IMG/VR virus record: IMGVR_UViG_3300044547_000338
Span: 1-41,703 of that record
Length of the DNA stretch: 41,703 nucleotides
Source: a virus
Direction: 5' to 3' (one strand)
Shown here: positions 17,348-23,945 of the stretch, one piece after another
Position numbering within the stretch: position 1 is the first letter of the stretch
How the letters are laid out: every line of letters begins with the position of its first letter
Program-made: the position numbers and the translations under genes
Notes under the pieces: generated by a model
What the model was told of the DNA's origin: nothing
The model's input: only the letters and a program-made list of their open reading frames with translations
Database searches by the model: none

Positions 17348-19075
17348 ATGACTGAAACAGAGCTTCTCAAAGGGAGCTTCCTCAAGTTCATCTGGTATCT
17401 CTGGACCAAAGTCCTCAGGCTACCGGAACCCACTCGGGTCCAGAAAGACATCGCTCGGTTCATGGAGAACGGTCCTCGCAAGAGGTTCGTCTCAGCGTTC
17501 CGTGGTGTCGGGAAGACTTTCCTAGTGGCTGCCTACTGTGTCTGGCGGCTGTGGAATAATCCAAACCTCAAGATTGTTATCGTCTCTGCGAACGAAGACT
17601 TCGCCACTGAGATCGCGACGTTCATCAAGATGCTTATCCATGCGGACCCACTTTGGGGTGAACTGCGGACTAAGCGTAATCAGAGATCGTCAGCTCGAGC
17701 CTTCGAAGTCGGGGCTGCAGCAGACACCCCAGATAAATCACCGTCTGTCAAGGCCGTCGGTATCACAGGTCAGATCACGGGTTCTCGCTCGGATTTGCTG
17801 ATCTCGGACGACGTGGAGGTTCCTAAGAACTCCGCGACTGAGTCCATGCGTGAACTATTGAAGTCCCGTACCAAAGAGTACGCGGACATTGCCAAAGTAG
17901 GCAGCGAGATCATTTACTTGGGGACTCCACAGACCCAAGAGTCGATCTATCGCGATCTACCATCCAAGGGTTATGAGGTCCGCATTTGGCCCTCCAGATA
18001 CCCTGAGCCTAAGCGGATGGCTGGCTACCGGGGGACTCTAGCTCCTCTGATCATGGCCGACATAGAACGCAACCCAGACCTCTGTAAGCCAGTCGCCAGT
18101 CAACTCGGCGGGGCACCTACGGACCCCAAGCGGTTCAATGAAGAGGAACTTCTGAACCGGGAGATGGAGCACTCTGCCTCATCGTTCCTTCTGCAGTACC
18201 AGCTGGATACCTCGATGTCTGACGGGGAGAAGTACCCCCTCAAGACCAGAGACCTCATCGTCATGGGTGTTAGTCCGAAGATCGCCCCAGTTCAACTGGC
18301 TTGGGGGTCCGCTCCTGACCAGATCATCAAGGACCTATCCAACGTCGGCTTCGACGGAGATCGCTTCCACAGACCCATGTTTGTGTCCCCTGAATTCGTT
18401 CCGTACACTGGCAGTGTCATGCACATCGACCCCTCCGGTCGAGGCAAGGATGAGACCGCCTACTGCGTGACTAAGTTCTTGAATGGCTTCATCTATCTTA
18501 CCCGATGGGGTGGATTCGTCGATGGCTTCGGGGATGAAACCTTGAAGGCCTTGGCAGAGATATCCAAGGAGGAAGAGGTCAACCTCATCAGCTGCGAAGA
18601 CAACATGGGTGACGGTATGTTCCGTCGTCTCTTGGAGCCCGTAGTAGCCCGCATTCGACCCTGCCCGGTCGAGGGGTACAAGGTCAGTGGTCAGAAGGAA
18701 GTCCGCATCATTGCAGCCCTCCAGCCTGTCCTACGTCAACACCGCATGGTGGTCTCTCAGACTGTCGTCGAGGACGACCTCCGTGGCGAGAACTTACTCC
18801 GGAAGGGCTTCTACCAGCTCACCCACATGACTGCCCAGCGGGGAGCCCTGAAGCACGACGACCGTGTCGACGTTCTAGCCTCCGCAGCCAAACACTGGGC
18901 CGAGTATCTCAACGCAGATGCCCTCAAGGCTCTTCAGGATCACCGCAGGAAGGCCGAGGAGAAGTGGGAGAAGGAATTCTTCTCCGGAAAGTTCCCCGGC
19001 CAGAACGATCCAGCCCCCGGAAGACGCCGTATTGGCCGTCCGACAGGTCGATCCTCCAAAAACTCCCCCTTCTGA
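17348..19075 (+). CDS. Large terminase subunit (T7 gp19-like)
   Basis: This 575-residue DNA-packaging motor (T7 gp19: 586) has Walker A FRGVGKT (K56), Walker B DLLISDDVE (about D149-E157), and the RNase H-fold nuclease with D361 in HIDPSGRGKDET and D504/D505/D508 in KHDDRVDVLASA. The start is ATG 17348, preceded by AAGGA with a 5-base gap; the in-frame GTG at 17306 lies inside the 13-bp stem-loop and has no ribosome site. It is the last late gene and is followed by the structured non-coding region. Confidence 0.96.
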   Translation: MTETELLKGSFLKFIWYLWTKVLRLPEPTRVQKDIARFMENGPRKRFVSAFRGVGKTFLVAAYCVWRLWNNPNLKIVIVSANEDFATEIATFIKMLIHADPLWGELRTKRNQRSSARAFEVGAAADTPDKSPSVKAVGITGQITGSRSDLLISDDVEVPKNSATESMRELLKSRTKEYADIAKVGSEIIYLGTPQTQESIYRDLPSKGYEVRIWPSRYPEPKRMAGYRGTLAPLIMADIERNPDLCKPVASQLGGAPTDPKRFNEEELLNREMEHSASSFLLQYQLDTSMSDGEKYPLKTRDLIVMGVSPKIAPVQLAWGSAPDQIIKDLSNVGFDGDRFHRPMFVSPEFVPYTGSVMHIDPSGRGKDETAYCVTKFLNGFIYLTRWGGFVDGFGDETLKALAEISKEEEVNLISCEDNMGDGMFRRLLEPVVARIRPCPVEGYKVSGQKEVRIIAALQPVLRQHRMVVSQTVVEDDLRGENLLRKGFYQLTHMTAQRGALKHDDRVDVLASAAKHWAEYLNADALKALQDHRRKAEEKWEKEFFSGKFPGQNDPAPGRRRIGRPTGRSSKNSPF

Positions 19076-19096
19076 TACCCTCAGGATGCCTCTGTA

Positions 19097-19198
19097 TGCC
19101 CCAGAAATGGCCGTACAGCGGCATCCGCTGGTTCTCGGCTAGGGATACCGCCCAGAATCCAAACATAGGCCTGTACGGGCTTCTCTGAGGGATTCTCC
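19097..19198 (+). repeat. Structured ~100-nt repeat, copy A
   Basis: First of three copies. Shared blocks in order are TGCCCCAGAAATG, CTAGGGATACCGCCCAGA and GGGCTTCTCTG followed by GGATTC. In this copy AGAATCC pairs with GGATTCT across about 32 nt. Sequence between blocks varies between copies while pairing partners are kept, which suggests a folded RNA. Confidence 0.75.
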
Positions 19199-19306
19199 AT
19201 TGAGGTGATTCACACCCAAACAGCGTGTCCCCTGTCCTCGGACTACCCTCAGAGCCCGATAGATTCCCCAGCGGGGTCTTCAGCAACCCCTAGACATGCC
19301 CTCAGT

Positions 19307-19407
19307 GCCCCAGAAATGGCCGTACAGCGGGATCAGGAAGTCTCCGGCTAGGGATACCGCCCAGAAGGCCCTGATGGCTCTCCTTGGGCTTCTCTGTGGA
19401 TTCTGCT
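19307..19407 (+). repeat. Structured ~100-nt repeat, copy B
   Basis: Second copy, with TGCCCCAGAAATGGCCGTAC, CTCCGGCTAGGGATACCGCC, CAGA and GGGCTTCTCTG. It is preceded by AGACATGCCCTCAG, which is shared with copy C. A CCCC-AGC-GGGG hairpin lies 30 nt upstream (19267-19277). Confidence 0.75.
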
Positions 19408-19487
19408 GTTTGAGCCCGCCGGGTGTCCTTGGGATGTCCTTGGGTTGTCGGTGGGAGTCCTAGGGGTTCCTTAGGATATCCTGAGGA

Positions 19488-19845
19488 TAAGATATCCTTA
19501 GTTTATCTTGTTAGTATATCCTGTTAAGGAAAGACTGAGGTAAGTCCTAAGGATATCCTTAGGTTTATCCTAAGGAATTACGTAGAAAGGCTGACGCCTT
19601 TTTCAAGACCCTCAACTGTAGAATGTACCTAAGTCTATGATCTTACGATCATAATAGACCACACATTCAAGTTGGCTTCAGGGTCCTGAGGATATCCTTA
19701 GTTTAGGATATTTCGATAATATCCCACAATGAGGATAGACCTCAGAAGGCTTCAGATCGACGTGTTAGCGATCCGAGGTTTCCTTAACACGTTCCTCAGA
19801 TAGGTCCTAAATTTTGCTTCAAATATCCGAAGCCCTAAATACGCT
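19488..19845. repeat. Diverged ~350-bp duplication, unit 1
   Basis: Shares with unit 2 (20075-20395), in the same order: AT-rich ATATCC words, the identical 31-nt block at 19580-19610, the ATGATC-TTAC-GATCAT hairpin (19637-19652), GGTCCTGAGG with a GGATAT..ATATCC hairpin, and a block from 19804 (TCCTAAATTTTG..AAATATCCGAAGC..TACGC). Total divergence shows it is not the packaged terminal repeat, which would be identical. Confidence 0.75.
19586..19603 (+). terminator. Intrinsic terminator in duplication unit 1
   Basis: AAAGGC, TGAC loop, GCCTTT with T run to 19603. The hairpin lies within a 31-nt block (19580-19610) that is identical in unit 2, the best conserved part of the duplication, so it is under selection. 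It would stop transcription leaving the terminase end. Confidence 0.75.
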
Positions 19846-19904
19846 CCGGACGAGCGGCGATTCCCCCCATGGGGTCCTCGGTCACCCACCAGACATGCCC
19901 TCAG

Positions 19905-20004
19905 TGCCCCAGAAATGAGGCGTGAGGGGCCTTACAGATTCTCCGGCTAGGGATACCGCCCAGAGGGTCCTAATGCCGCTCCTCGGGCTTCTCTGGGGAT
20001 TCCA
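19905..20004 (+). repeat. Structured ~100-nt repeat, copy C
   Basis: Third copy, with TGCCCCAGAAATG, CTCCGGCTAGGGATACCGCC, CAGA and GGGCTTCTCTG. The part between the first two blocks is rewritten compared with A and B. Upstream is another CCCC..GGGG hairpin (19863-19874), as for copy B. Confidence 0.75.
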
Positions 20005-20074
20005 CGGTTTTGCCCTTGGTTGGCCCCCGGGTGCGTCCGTTGGGGAGACTGGAGGATGACAGAGGGATATCCTA

Positions 20075-20395
20075 ATGATTACTCCTGTTTTTGTATATCT
20101 TGTTTTTAATATCCTATTTGTTTAATCCTCAGTTATATCCTTAGTTAAACCTTCTGTTATACCCTTTGGGTATTCGTCTTTGATAACGTAGAAAGGCTGA
20201 CGCCTTTTTCAAGACCACCAACTGCAGATTATACCTAAGTATATGATCTTACGATCATCTTCATCAACGAGGAAGGTCCTGAGGTTTATCCTTAGAGAGG
20301 GATATTATCGATATATCCCAATCAGCGGATATCCAGCTAGATATCCTTATGGAGGGTCTAAATTTTGGTAAAAATATCCGAAGCACCTAATACGC
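20075..20395. repeat. Diverged ~350-bp duplication, unit 2
   Basis: Second unit, offset about 606 bp from unit 1. It holds the identical terminator block (20186-20216), the ATGATC-TTAC-GATCAT hairpin (20243-20258), a 7-bp GGGATAT..ATATCCC hairpin, and the block TCTAAATTTTG..AAATATCCGAAGC..TACGC (20355-20395). Confidence 0.75.
20192..20209 (+). terminator. Intrinsic terminator in duplication unit 2
   Basis: AAAGGC (20192-20197), TGAC, GCCTTTTT (20202-20209), identical to the unit 1 terminator including flanks. Confidence 0.75.
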
Positions 20396-20681
20396 CCACA
20401 GCGCCAGAGGCTTCCCCCCATAGGGGTCTCGGTCTCGGTCGACAAGGTCTTCGACCTTGGGAACATCATTTTGACCATCCTTAGGCGTTCATCTGGCACA
20501 CATTGGCGGCACATTGCATCGAATGCCATTGAATCCATTAGGTTTTGATTGCTCTATGTGTGCCATTGCCTAGGGTGACACCGGATGCCCTGTCCTATCG
20601 CCTAGGTCTATCCTATGCCCTGCCCTGCAGATGCCATGTCCTTGCTATGCCCTGCTAGTTTTGCCCTAGGTCAATCCACCG

Positions 20682-20987
20682 GATGCCCTGCAGATGTCCA
20701 TTGGGTGTCCATTGGGTGTCCTGCAGATGCCATGCCCTAGGATGCCCTGCAGATATCCACCGGATGCCCTGCAGCAAATCACTAGGTCAATCCACCGGAT
20801 GCCCTGCAGTCAATCCACCGGATGCCATGGGATGCCCTGCAGATGCCCTGCAGTTTTGCAGGTGGAATCAGGGGATTTTTTTTCGCGGGTATAATGTGAG
20901 GCCTCGAATGATGCCCTGCAGATGCCCTGCAGATATCCACCGGATGCCCTGCAGATGCCATAGTGATTTGCTGCAGATGCCCTGCAG
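20682..20987. repeat. Iteron-like cluster of ten GATGCCCTGCAG 12-mers
   Basis: Exact copies start at 20682, 20741, 20763, 20798, 20831, 20842, 20910, 20921, 20943 and 20976. Two pairs share the terminal G and are spaced by 11 bp, one helical turn. Several are preceded by (T)CCACCG. Each holds the palindrome CTGCAG. Variants extend upstream to about 20583. The spacing pattern resembles protein-binding iterons. A consensus -10 hexamer TATAAT (20890-20895) lies inside the cluster but has no good -35. Confidence 0.9.
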
Positions 20988-21008
20988 TTTTGGCGATAAA
21001 TGGGGCTC

Positions 21009-21039
21009 AAAAGGCCTTTTCTGCAGTTTGTGCAGAAAA
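21009..21039. terminator. Paired palindromes, possible bidirectional terminator
   Basis: AAAAGGCCTTTT (21009-21020) overlaps a 9-bp stem TTTTCTGCA, GTTTG loop, TGCAGAAAA (21017-21039). A and T runs on both sides would allow termination in either direction. It follows the iteron cluster and precedes the early promoter region. Confidence 0.5.
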
Positions 21040-21111
21040 ATAATTTCGTTTAATATCAATAGGTAAAGCCCTAAAAATGCCTCCTTTGGGGTGATTTACT
21101 GCAAAACCCTA

Positions 21112-21140
21112 TAGACACACAACGGGTTTGGTTCTATACA
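21112..21140 (+). promoter_or_regulatory. Candidate host sigma-70 early promoter
   Basis: TAGACA (21112-21117), 17-bp spacer, TATACA (21135-21140). It lies about 390 bp before the first early gene with no credible gene between, where a T7-like phage needs host-read promoters. Moderate similarity only; TATAAT at 20890 is an alternative. Confidence 0.4.
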
Positions 21141-21401
21141 TTGGACATCGAAACGGGGCGGCCACAAAACAACGGCCCAAACCGCTTCGGTCCTAACCCG
21201 CCTCCGGTTGATAAATGGGGGATACGCCTTAGTCGACGCATTGGGTCGACGGTACAGGTCAGACGGAATAGACCGTTAAGTCCATCAGTCAGGGGACCCG
21301 CACGGAAGCACCGGAAATCCGGAAAGCTCGACCCATCCCCCGGCGAAAAGGCAAGGCAACACAAAAGCAAGCCAAAATCCCTAAGCGGATTTTTTCCGCG
21401 T

Positions 21402-21431
21402 CATGGCACGGGTCAAGCGGTCCGTGCCATG
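21402..21431 (+). promoter_or_regulatory. Stem-loop in early leader
   Basis: Perfect 10-bp stem CATGGCACGG (21402-21411) with CCGTGCCATG (21422-21431), 10-nt loop, no T run. A smaller GCGG..CCGC hairpin around a T run lies just upstream (21385-21398). Both precede the phage promoter motif at 21449. T7 early mRNAs are cut at RNase III hairpins; a similar role is possible. Confidence 0.5.
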
Positions 21432-21448
21432 TCCTGAGCAAATCTAGC

Positions 21449-21466
21449 AGTCACCATAAAGGGGAA
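21449..21466 (+). promoter_or_regulatory. Candidate phage RNA polymerase promoter (phi-OL-like position)
   Basis: AGTCACCATAAAGGGGAA shares the frame AGTCACNATAAAGGNGAA with the site at 27749 and 15 of 18 positions of that site with 28244. The CAC core followed by an A/T run and GG resembles T7, T3 and SP6 promoters. It lies 60 bp before the first early gene, comparable to phi-OL at the T7 left end. Confidence 0.6.
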
Positions 21467-21525
21467 AGACGTCGACTGGGACGCCTTCCCTATCCCCTCA
21501 ATCAACTAGGAACGGAGCAATCCCC

Positions 21526-21762
21526 ATGTCACCAATCGAAAACCTTGTCGCTAAAAGTCAGGGTGAGCTCAAGACTTATATTTGCCTCCCTGCACCATGG
21601 ATGGTGAAGCGGAAAAAATGGACCCATCAGATCGACTGGACTGATGAAGAAGGATGCGAGTGCATGCTCCGCCTCCACTCACTTGAGGAAGCTGAAAGGT
21701 TCGCCCAACTTCGCCTTAAAGGCGTCGAATGGATCATCCGCAGCATCCCATCAATCAATTAG
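21526..21762 (+). CDS. Early hypothetical protein 1
   Basis: This 78-residue protein is the first gene after the non-coding region. It has Trp-rich, mixed charge content (APWMVKRKKWTHQIDWTDEEGCECML). ACGGAG lies upstream of the ATG. I do not recognise a family. Position downstream of host-type and phage-type promoters suggests immediate-early expression, where T7-like phages keep host-takeover proteins. Confidence 0.7.
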   Translation: MSPIENLVAKSQGELKTYICLPAPWMVKRKKWTHQIDWTDEEGCECMLRLHSLEEAERFAQLRLKGVEWIIRSIPSIN

Positions 21763-21785
21763 TCAACACCTCTGGAGATCACACC

Positions 21786-22160
21786 ATGTCACTCAACATC
21801 GAAAACTTTAAGCTCGTCCGCCAGCATGTCGAAATCAACCCAGCTTTCGACATGGAGACCTACTACCACCCATGTGGCACCGCCGCCTGCATCGTTGGTT
21901 CTGCATCGGTACTCGCTCGGCAGATCAACAACCTTACCGGACCCATAGCCACGCAAGCCGTGGTCTCAGACTTCCTAGGACTGACGGATATCTACAACGA
22001 GGACTTCGATGAATTCGAATTGGCATTCCTGCAGCATGGCAAGTGGAGTCCCAATGGGATGCGCGCATCCAAGGCCGAAGCCCTCCTCTACCTCGACAAG
22101 GTCATCGAGACGGGGGACATCTTCCAGACCGTCAGCATTTACGAATTAGACGGTGCCTAG
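21786..22160 (+). CDS. Early hypothetical protein 2
   Basis: This 124-residue acidic protein has a PCGTAACIVGSAS block and a C-terminal helical part (KAEALLYLDKVIETGD). The ATG at 21786 has a good ribosome site (GGAG, 8 bases) and is preferred over an upstream in-frame start overlapping the preceding gene. Similar PCGT-AC-AG proteins occur in phages and plasmids without a known function. The next gene starts directly after its stop. Confidence 0.75.
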   Translation: MSLNIENFKLVRQHVEINPAFDMETYYHPCGTAACIVGSASVLARQINNLTGPIATQAVVSDFLGLTDIYNEDFDEFELAFLQHGKWSPNGMRASKAEALLYLDKVIETGDIFQTVSIYELDGA

Positions 22161-22358
22161 ATGGCGAAGCTTATCTTCCACAATCGAGAGACCCGTCCAC
22201 TCAACATCGCCGTCGAGACCGATGCTGAAAGCGTGCCCCGTATCATGGCTTGGTATGGGGCATGGGCAGCCGGAGACAAGTACGCCGTCACATTCGCAGG
22301 GAGAAACGTCCCTATCGACCAGAACGGTGAGCCATTGAACCCAATCGAGGAGCCCTAG
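22161..22358 (+). CDS. Early hypothetical protein 3
   Basis: This 65-residue protein (MAKLIFHNRETRPLNIAVET..) is predicted to be mostly beta strand with a Pro-rich end. It begins at the base after the previous stop and ends directly before the next ATG, so translation is probably coupled through three genes. No family recognised. Confidence 0.65.
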   Translation: MAKLIFHNRETRPLNIAVETDAESVPRIMAWYGAWAAGDKYAVTFAGRNVPIDQNGEPLNPIEEP

Positions 22359-22826
22359 ATGCCGAAGCGCACCCGACTACGTCGACCTGATCGACACCGG
22401 AGATCGTACTCCAGTAGCTACTACCGAAAGGTCACCGACGAGCTGAGAAGTCAGCTCAACTTCACTCGAGGATGTCTGGCTCAGGTAAATTCAGAAGTCG
22501 ACAAGCGAGCCAACAGCATAGCTTCCGAGCTGATGCGGAACAGATACTTGGACCTTATCGTCACGGAGATGGCCCGTGAGGCCAGTCGCATGGACTACAG
22601 ACGGGTATGGGACTGGGTGATGGACAATCGCGCCCTGTGTGAGCGGCAGGGAATACACGACCTCGAAACCGCCAAGCGATTCCTCGCCTACCAAGCTGAG
22701 GACTTGAGGAGACCTCCTCAGATCGAAGTCCGATCTGTATCAGCTTTGGAACCTATCGAAATGCGAACGCTGGAGATCACGCTCCCAGCCATCCGCCAGT
22801 GTGTCACAATCAGAGAAGGTTTATAG
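22359..22826 (+). CDS. Early hypothetical basic protein
   Basis: This 155-residue protein has an Arg-rich N terminus (PKRTRLRRPDRHRRSYSSSYYRK) that could bind nucleic acid, followed by helices (DKRANSIASELMRNRYLDL) and a beta-rich end. It sits in the early cluster with no intergenic space. No family recognised; an RNA- or DNA-binding host-takeover protein would fit but is not shown. Confidence 0.68.
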   Translation: MPKRTRLRRPDRHRRSYSSSYYRKVTDELRSQLNFTRGCLAQVNSEVDKRANSIASELMRNRYLDLIVTEMAREASRMDYRRVWDWVMDNRALCERQGIHDLETAKRFLAYQAEDLRRPPQIEVRSVSALEPIEMRTLEITLPAIRQCVTIREGL

Positions 22827-22827
22827 C

Positions 22828-23118
22828 ATGAGTGTAACAATCACCTACCACCCCGAGGGAACCCTCATGACCATCGCTATAAGCGACCGCATGCAACACC
22901 GATTGCGGGTCATCAAGCGTCGTGACGATAGCGTCGGCCACAACGGTGACGCTGACACGATTGAAGCCATGCTGGCTCAGGCAACACGTCCTTACATCAG
23001 CCCGCAGGACCCGACCAAGGTCCTCGCCAACCTCGTCCGCTATGGCTCAGTGCAGCTCAACCGGAACACCGGGGAAATCCACACGCCAGTCTTGGCGGGC
23101 AAGCTTCAGCCCGCCTGA
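22828..23118 (+). CDS. Early hypothetical protein 5
   Basis: This 96-residue protein (MSVTITYHPEGTLMTIAIS..) has its start set at ATG 22828 with AAGG nine bases upstream; a GTG at 22801 in the same frame would overlap the previous gene. No motif recognised. Confidence 0.62.
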   Translation: MSVTITYHPEGTLMTIAISDRMQHRLRVIKRRDDSVGHNGDADTIEAMLAQATRPYISPQDPTKVLANLVRYGSVQLNRNTGEIHTPVLAGKLQPA

Positions 23119-23210
23119 CACCCACCGCAACGGAGAAGCCGCAAGCTATACGTCCAAGATTGACGTAGCGGCTCTCTAAGTACACCGAAAGAGAACAGGA
23201 AGAGAACACC

Positions 23211-23378
23211 TTGGAACAGATCGCAACCTCCATCATCATAATCGGATTCGCAGTAATGGTCGTCGTCGTGGCCATCGGATTCGTCATTTGCCTGATTAAC
23301 TACATCGTCAATTCCGTACTCGACGCCAAGATCAAGCGGGATACCATGTTGTACCGACGCAGGACTTACCACCTGTAA
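23211..23378 (+). CDS. Short single-pass membrane protein (TTG start)
   Basis: This 55-residue frame reads MEQIATSIIIIGFAVMVVVV, continues hydrophobic through AIGFVICLINYIV and ends in a basic tail (KIKRDTMLYRRRTYHL). AGGAAGAG lies upstream of the TTG. A clear membrane segment (about residues 7-34) followed by positive charges predicts an inner-membrane protein with its C terminus in the cytoplasm. It closes the early cluster and could act in superinfection exclusion or host inhibition; function unknown. Confidence 0.6.
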   Translation: MEQIATSIIIIGFAVMVVVVAIGFVICLINYIVNSVLDAKIKRDTMLYRRRTYHL

Positions 23379-23404
23379 CCTACTAGATTAACCCAGCTTT
23401 AACT

Positions 23405-23445
23405 TCGGGGTTATATCCGGCAACGGAGAAGCCCCGAGAAATTTT
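23405..23445 (+). terminator. Likely intrinsic terminator ending early cluster
   Basis: TCGGGG (23405-23410) pairs with CCCCGA (23432-23437), with an inner CCG-GCAA-CGG hairpin, followed by GAAATTTTAT. It separates the early cluster from the regulator-integrase pair. Confidence 0.55.
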
Positions 23446-23456
23446 ATCTTCCCCAC

Positions 23457-23486
23457 TTGACGTAATCACGGAAACGCGAGTAATGA
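23457..23486 (+). promoter_or_regulatory. Candidate sigma-70 promoter for regulator-integrase pair
   Basis: TTGACG (23457-23462), then an 18-bp spacer to TAATGA (23481-23486). It lies 58 bp before the regulator ATG and directly after a terminator, giving the lysogeny genes their own host-read promoter. Confidence 0.45.
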
Positions 23487-23543
23487 TAAAAGAAAGACTC
23501 GAAGCCCCTCAACATGGGGCCTGCGCCCTAGGAGAGGACTGTC

Positions 23544-23945
23544 ATGAATACTACCGAGACCTTAGCGAGAAAGCTGCCGCACGATGGCGCGAAGCTTTTG
23601 ACCGAATGGACCGTCGCCTTGGCGTCAGTGGAAGCGACCCTGCCGGATCGGGTAACCCTTCGGCAGATGGAATTCTTTAGCGCCATCGCTCGCTCTATCA
23701 CCCGTGGCCACACGGTAACCCAGCAGTTAATCTTCGATGAATTCGAAGGGACTCTGGGCCGTAGCCTCACCAAGTCTGGCGCTCTGTTCTTCGAGCCCAG
23801 CCGCACGTACCCCGCAGCTCTCGGCTGGTTAAAGCTGGTCGAGAATCCTGATGATCGCCGGGAGAAATTCGTCCAGATCACCGAGCGTGGTCGGGCTGCT
23901 CTCTTGGTTATCATCGACATCATCCGGAGACTGAAAGCATCATGA
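23544..23945 (+). CDS. MarR-type winged-helix transcription regulator
   Basis: This 133-residue protein has the MarR layout: N-terminal dimer helix, a helix-turn-helix (about residues 39-85, LRQMEFFSAIARS..TVTQQLIFDEF.. then ..YPAALGWLKLVENP) and a wing ENPDDRREKFVQITERGRAAL (about residues 101-121) whose DDRR..ITERG pattern is diagnostic. AGGA precedes the ATG. Its stop overlaps the integrase start (ATGA), so both are made together. It is the best candidate for a lysogeny regulator, by position; its operator is not known. Confidence 0.8.
   Translation: MNTTETLARKLPHDGAKLLTEWTVALASVEATLPDRVTLRQMEFFSAIARSITRGHTVTQQLIFDEFEGTLGRSLTKSGALFFEPSRTYPAALGWLKLVENPDDRREKFVQITERGRAALLVIIDIIRRLKAS

Larger units (their letters stand above)
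19076..21525. other. 2.45-kb non-coding region, probable location of the genome ends
   Basis: No open frame here has a ribosome site together with a sensible protein. The region contains dense repeats and hairpins listed separately. Short CCTTAG/CTAAGG words (for example around 19480-19570) recall the CCTAAAG short repeats that flank the T7 terminal repeats. Between terminase and early genes is also where T7 begins and ends. A collapsed direct terminal repeat and its maturation signals are therefore expected here; the exact ends cannot be read. Confidence 0.6.

Noticed and set aside
18924-19286. 120-residue frame on the - strand
   Set aside because: It overlaps the terminase end and repeat copy A; all supported genes are on the + strand and no ribosome site is visible.
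20682-20987. CRISPR array
   Set aside because: Repeats are 12 bp with irregular 0-50 bp gaps that are themselves repeated; no cas genes.
20683-21066. Cys-rich open frame across the 12-mer array
   Set aside because: The repeated PCR/CPADIHRMPC pattern is a translation of the DNA repeat; there is no ribosome site and the frame tracks the repeat unit.
21141-21437. 98-residue TTG-start frame, rich in Arg, Pro and Ser
   Set aside because: No ribosome site, unlikely composition, and it overlaps hairpins; it starts close to the predicted transcription start.
23483-23680. 65-residue frame overlapping the regulator start
   Set aside because: It lies in another frame over the MarR-type gene, without a ribosome site or a recognisable pattern.
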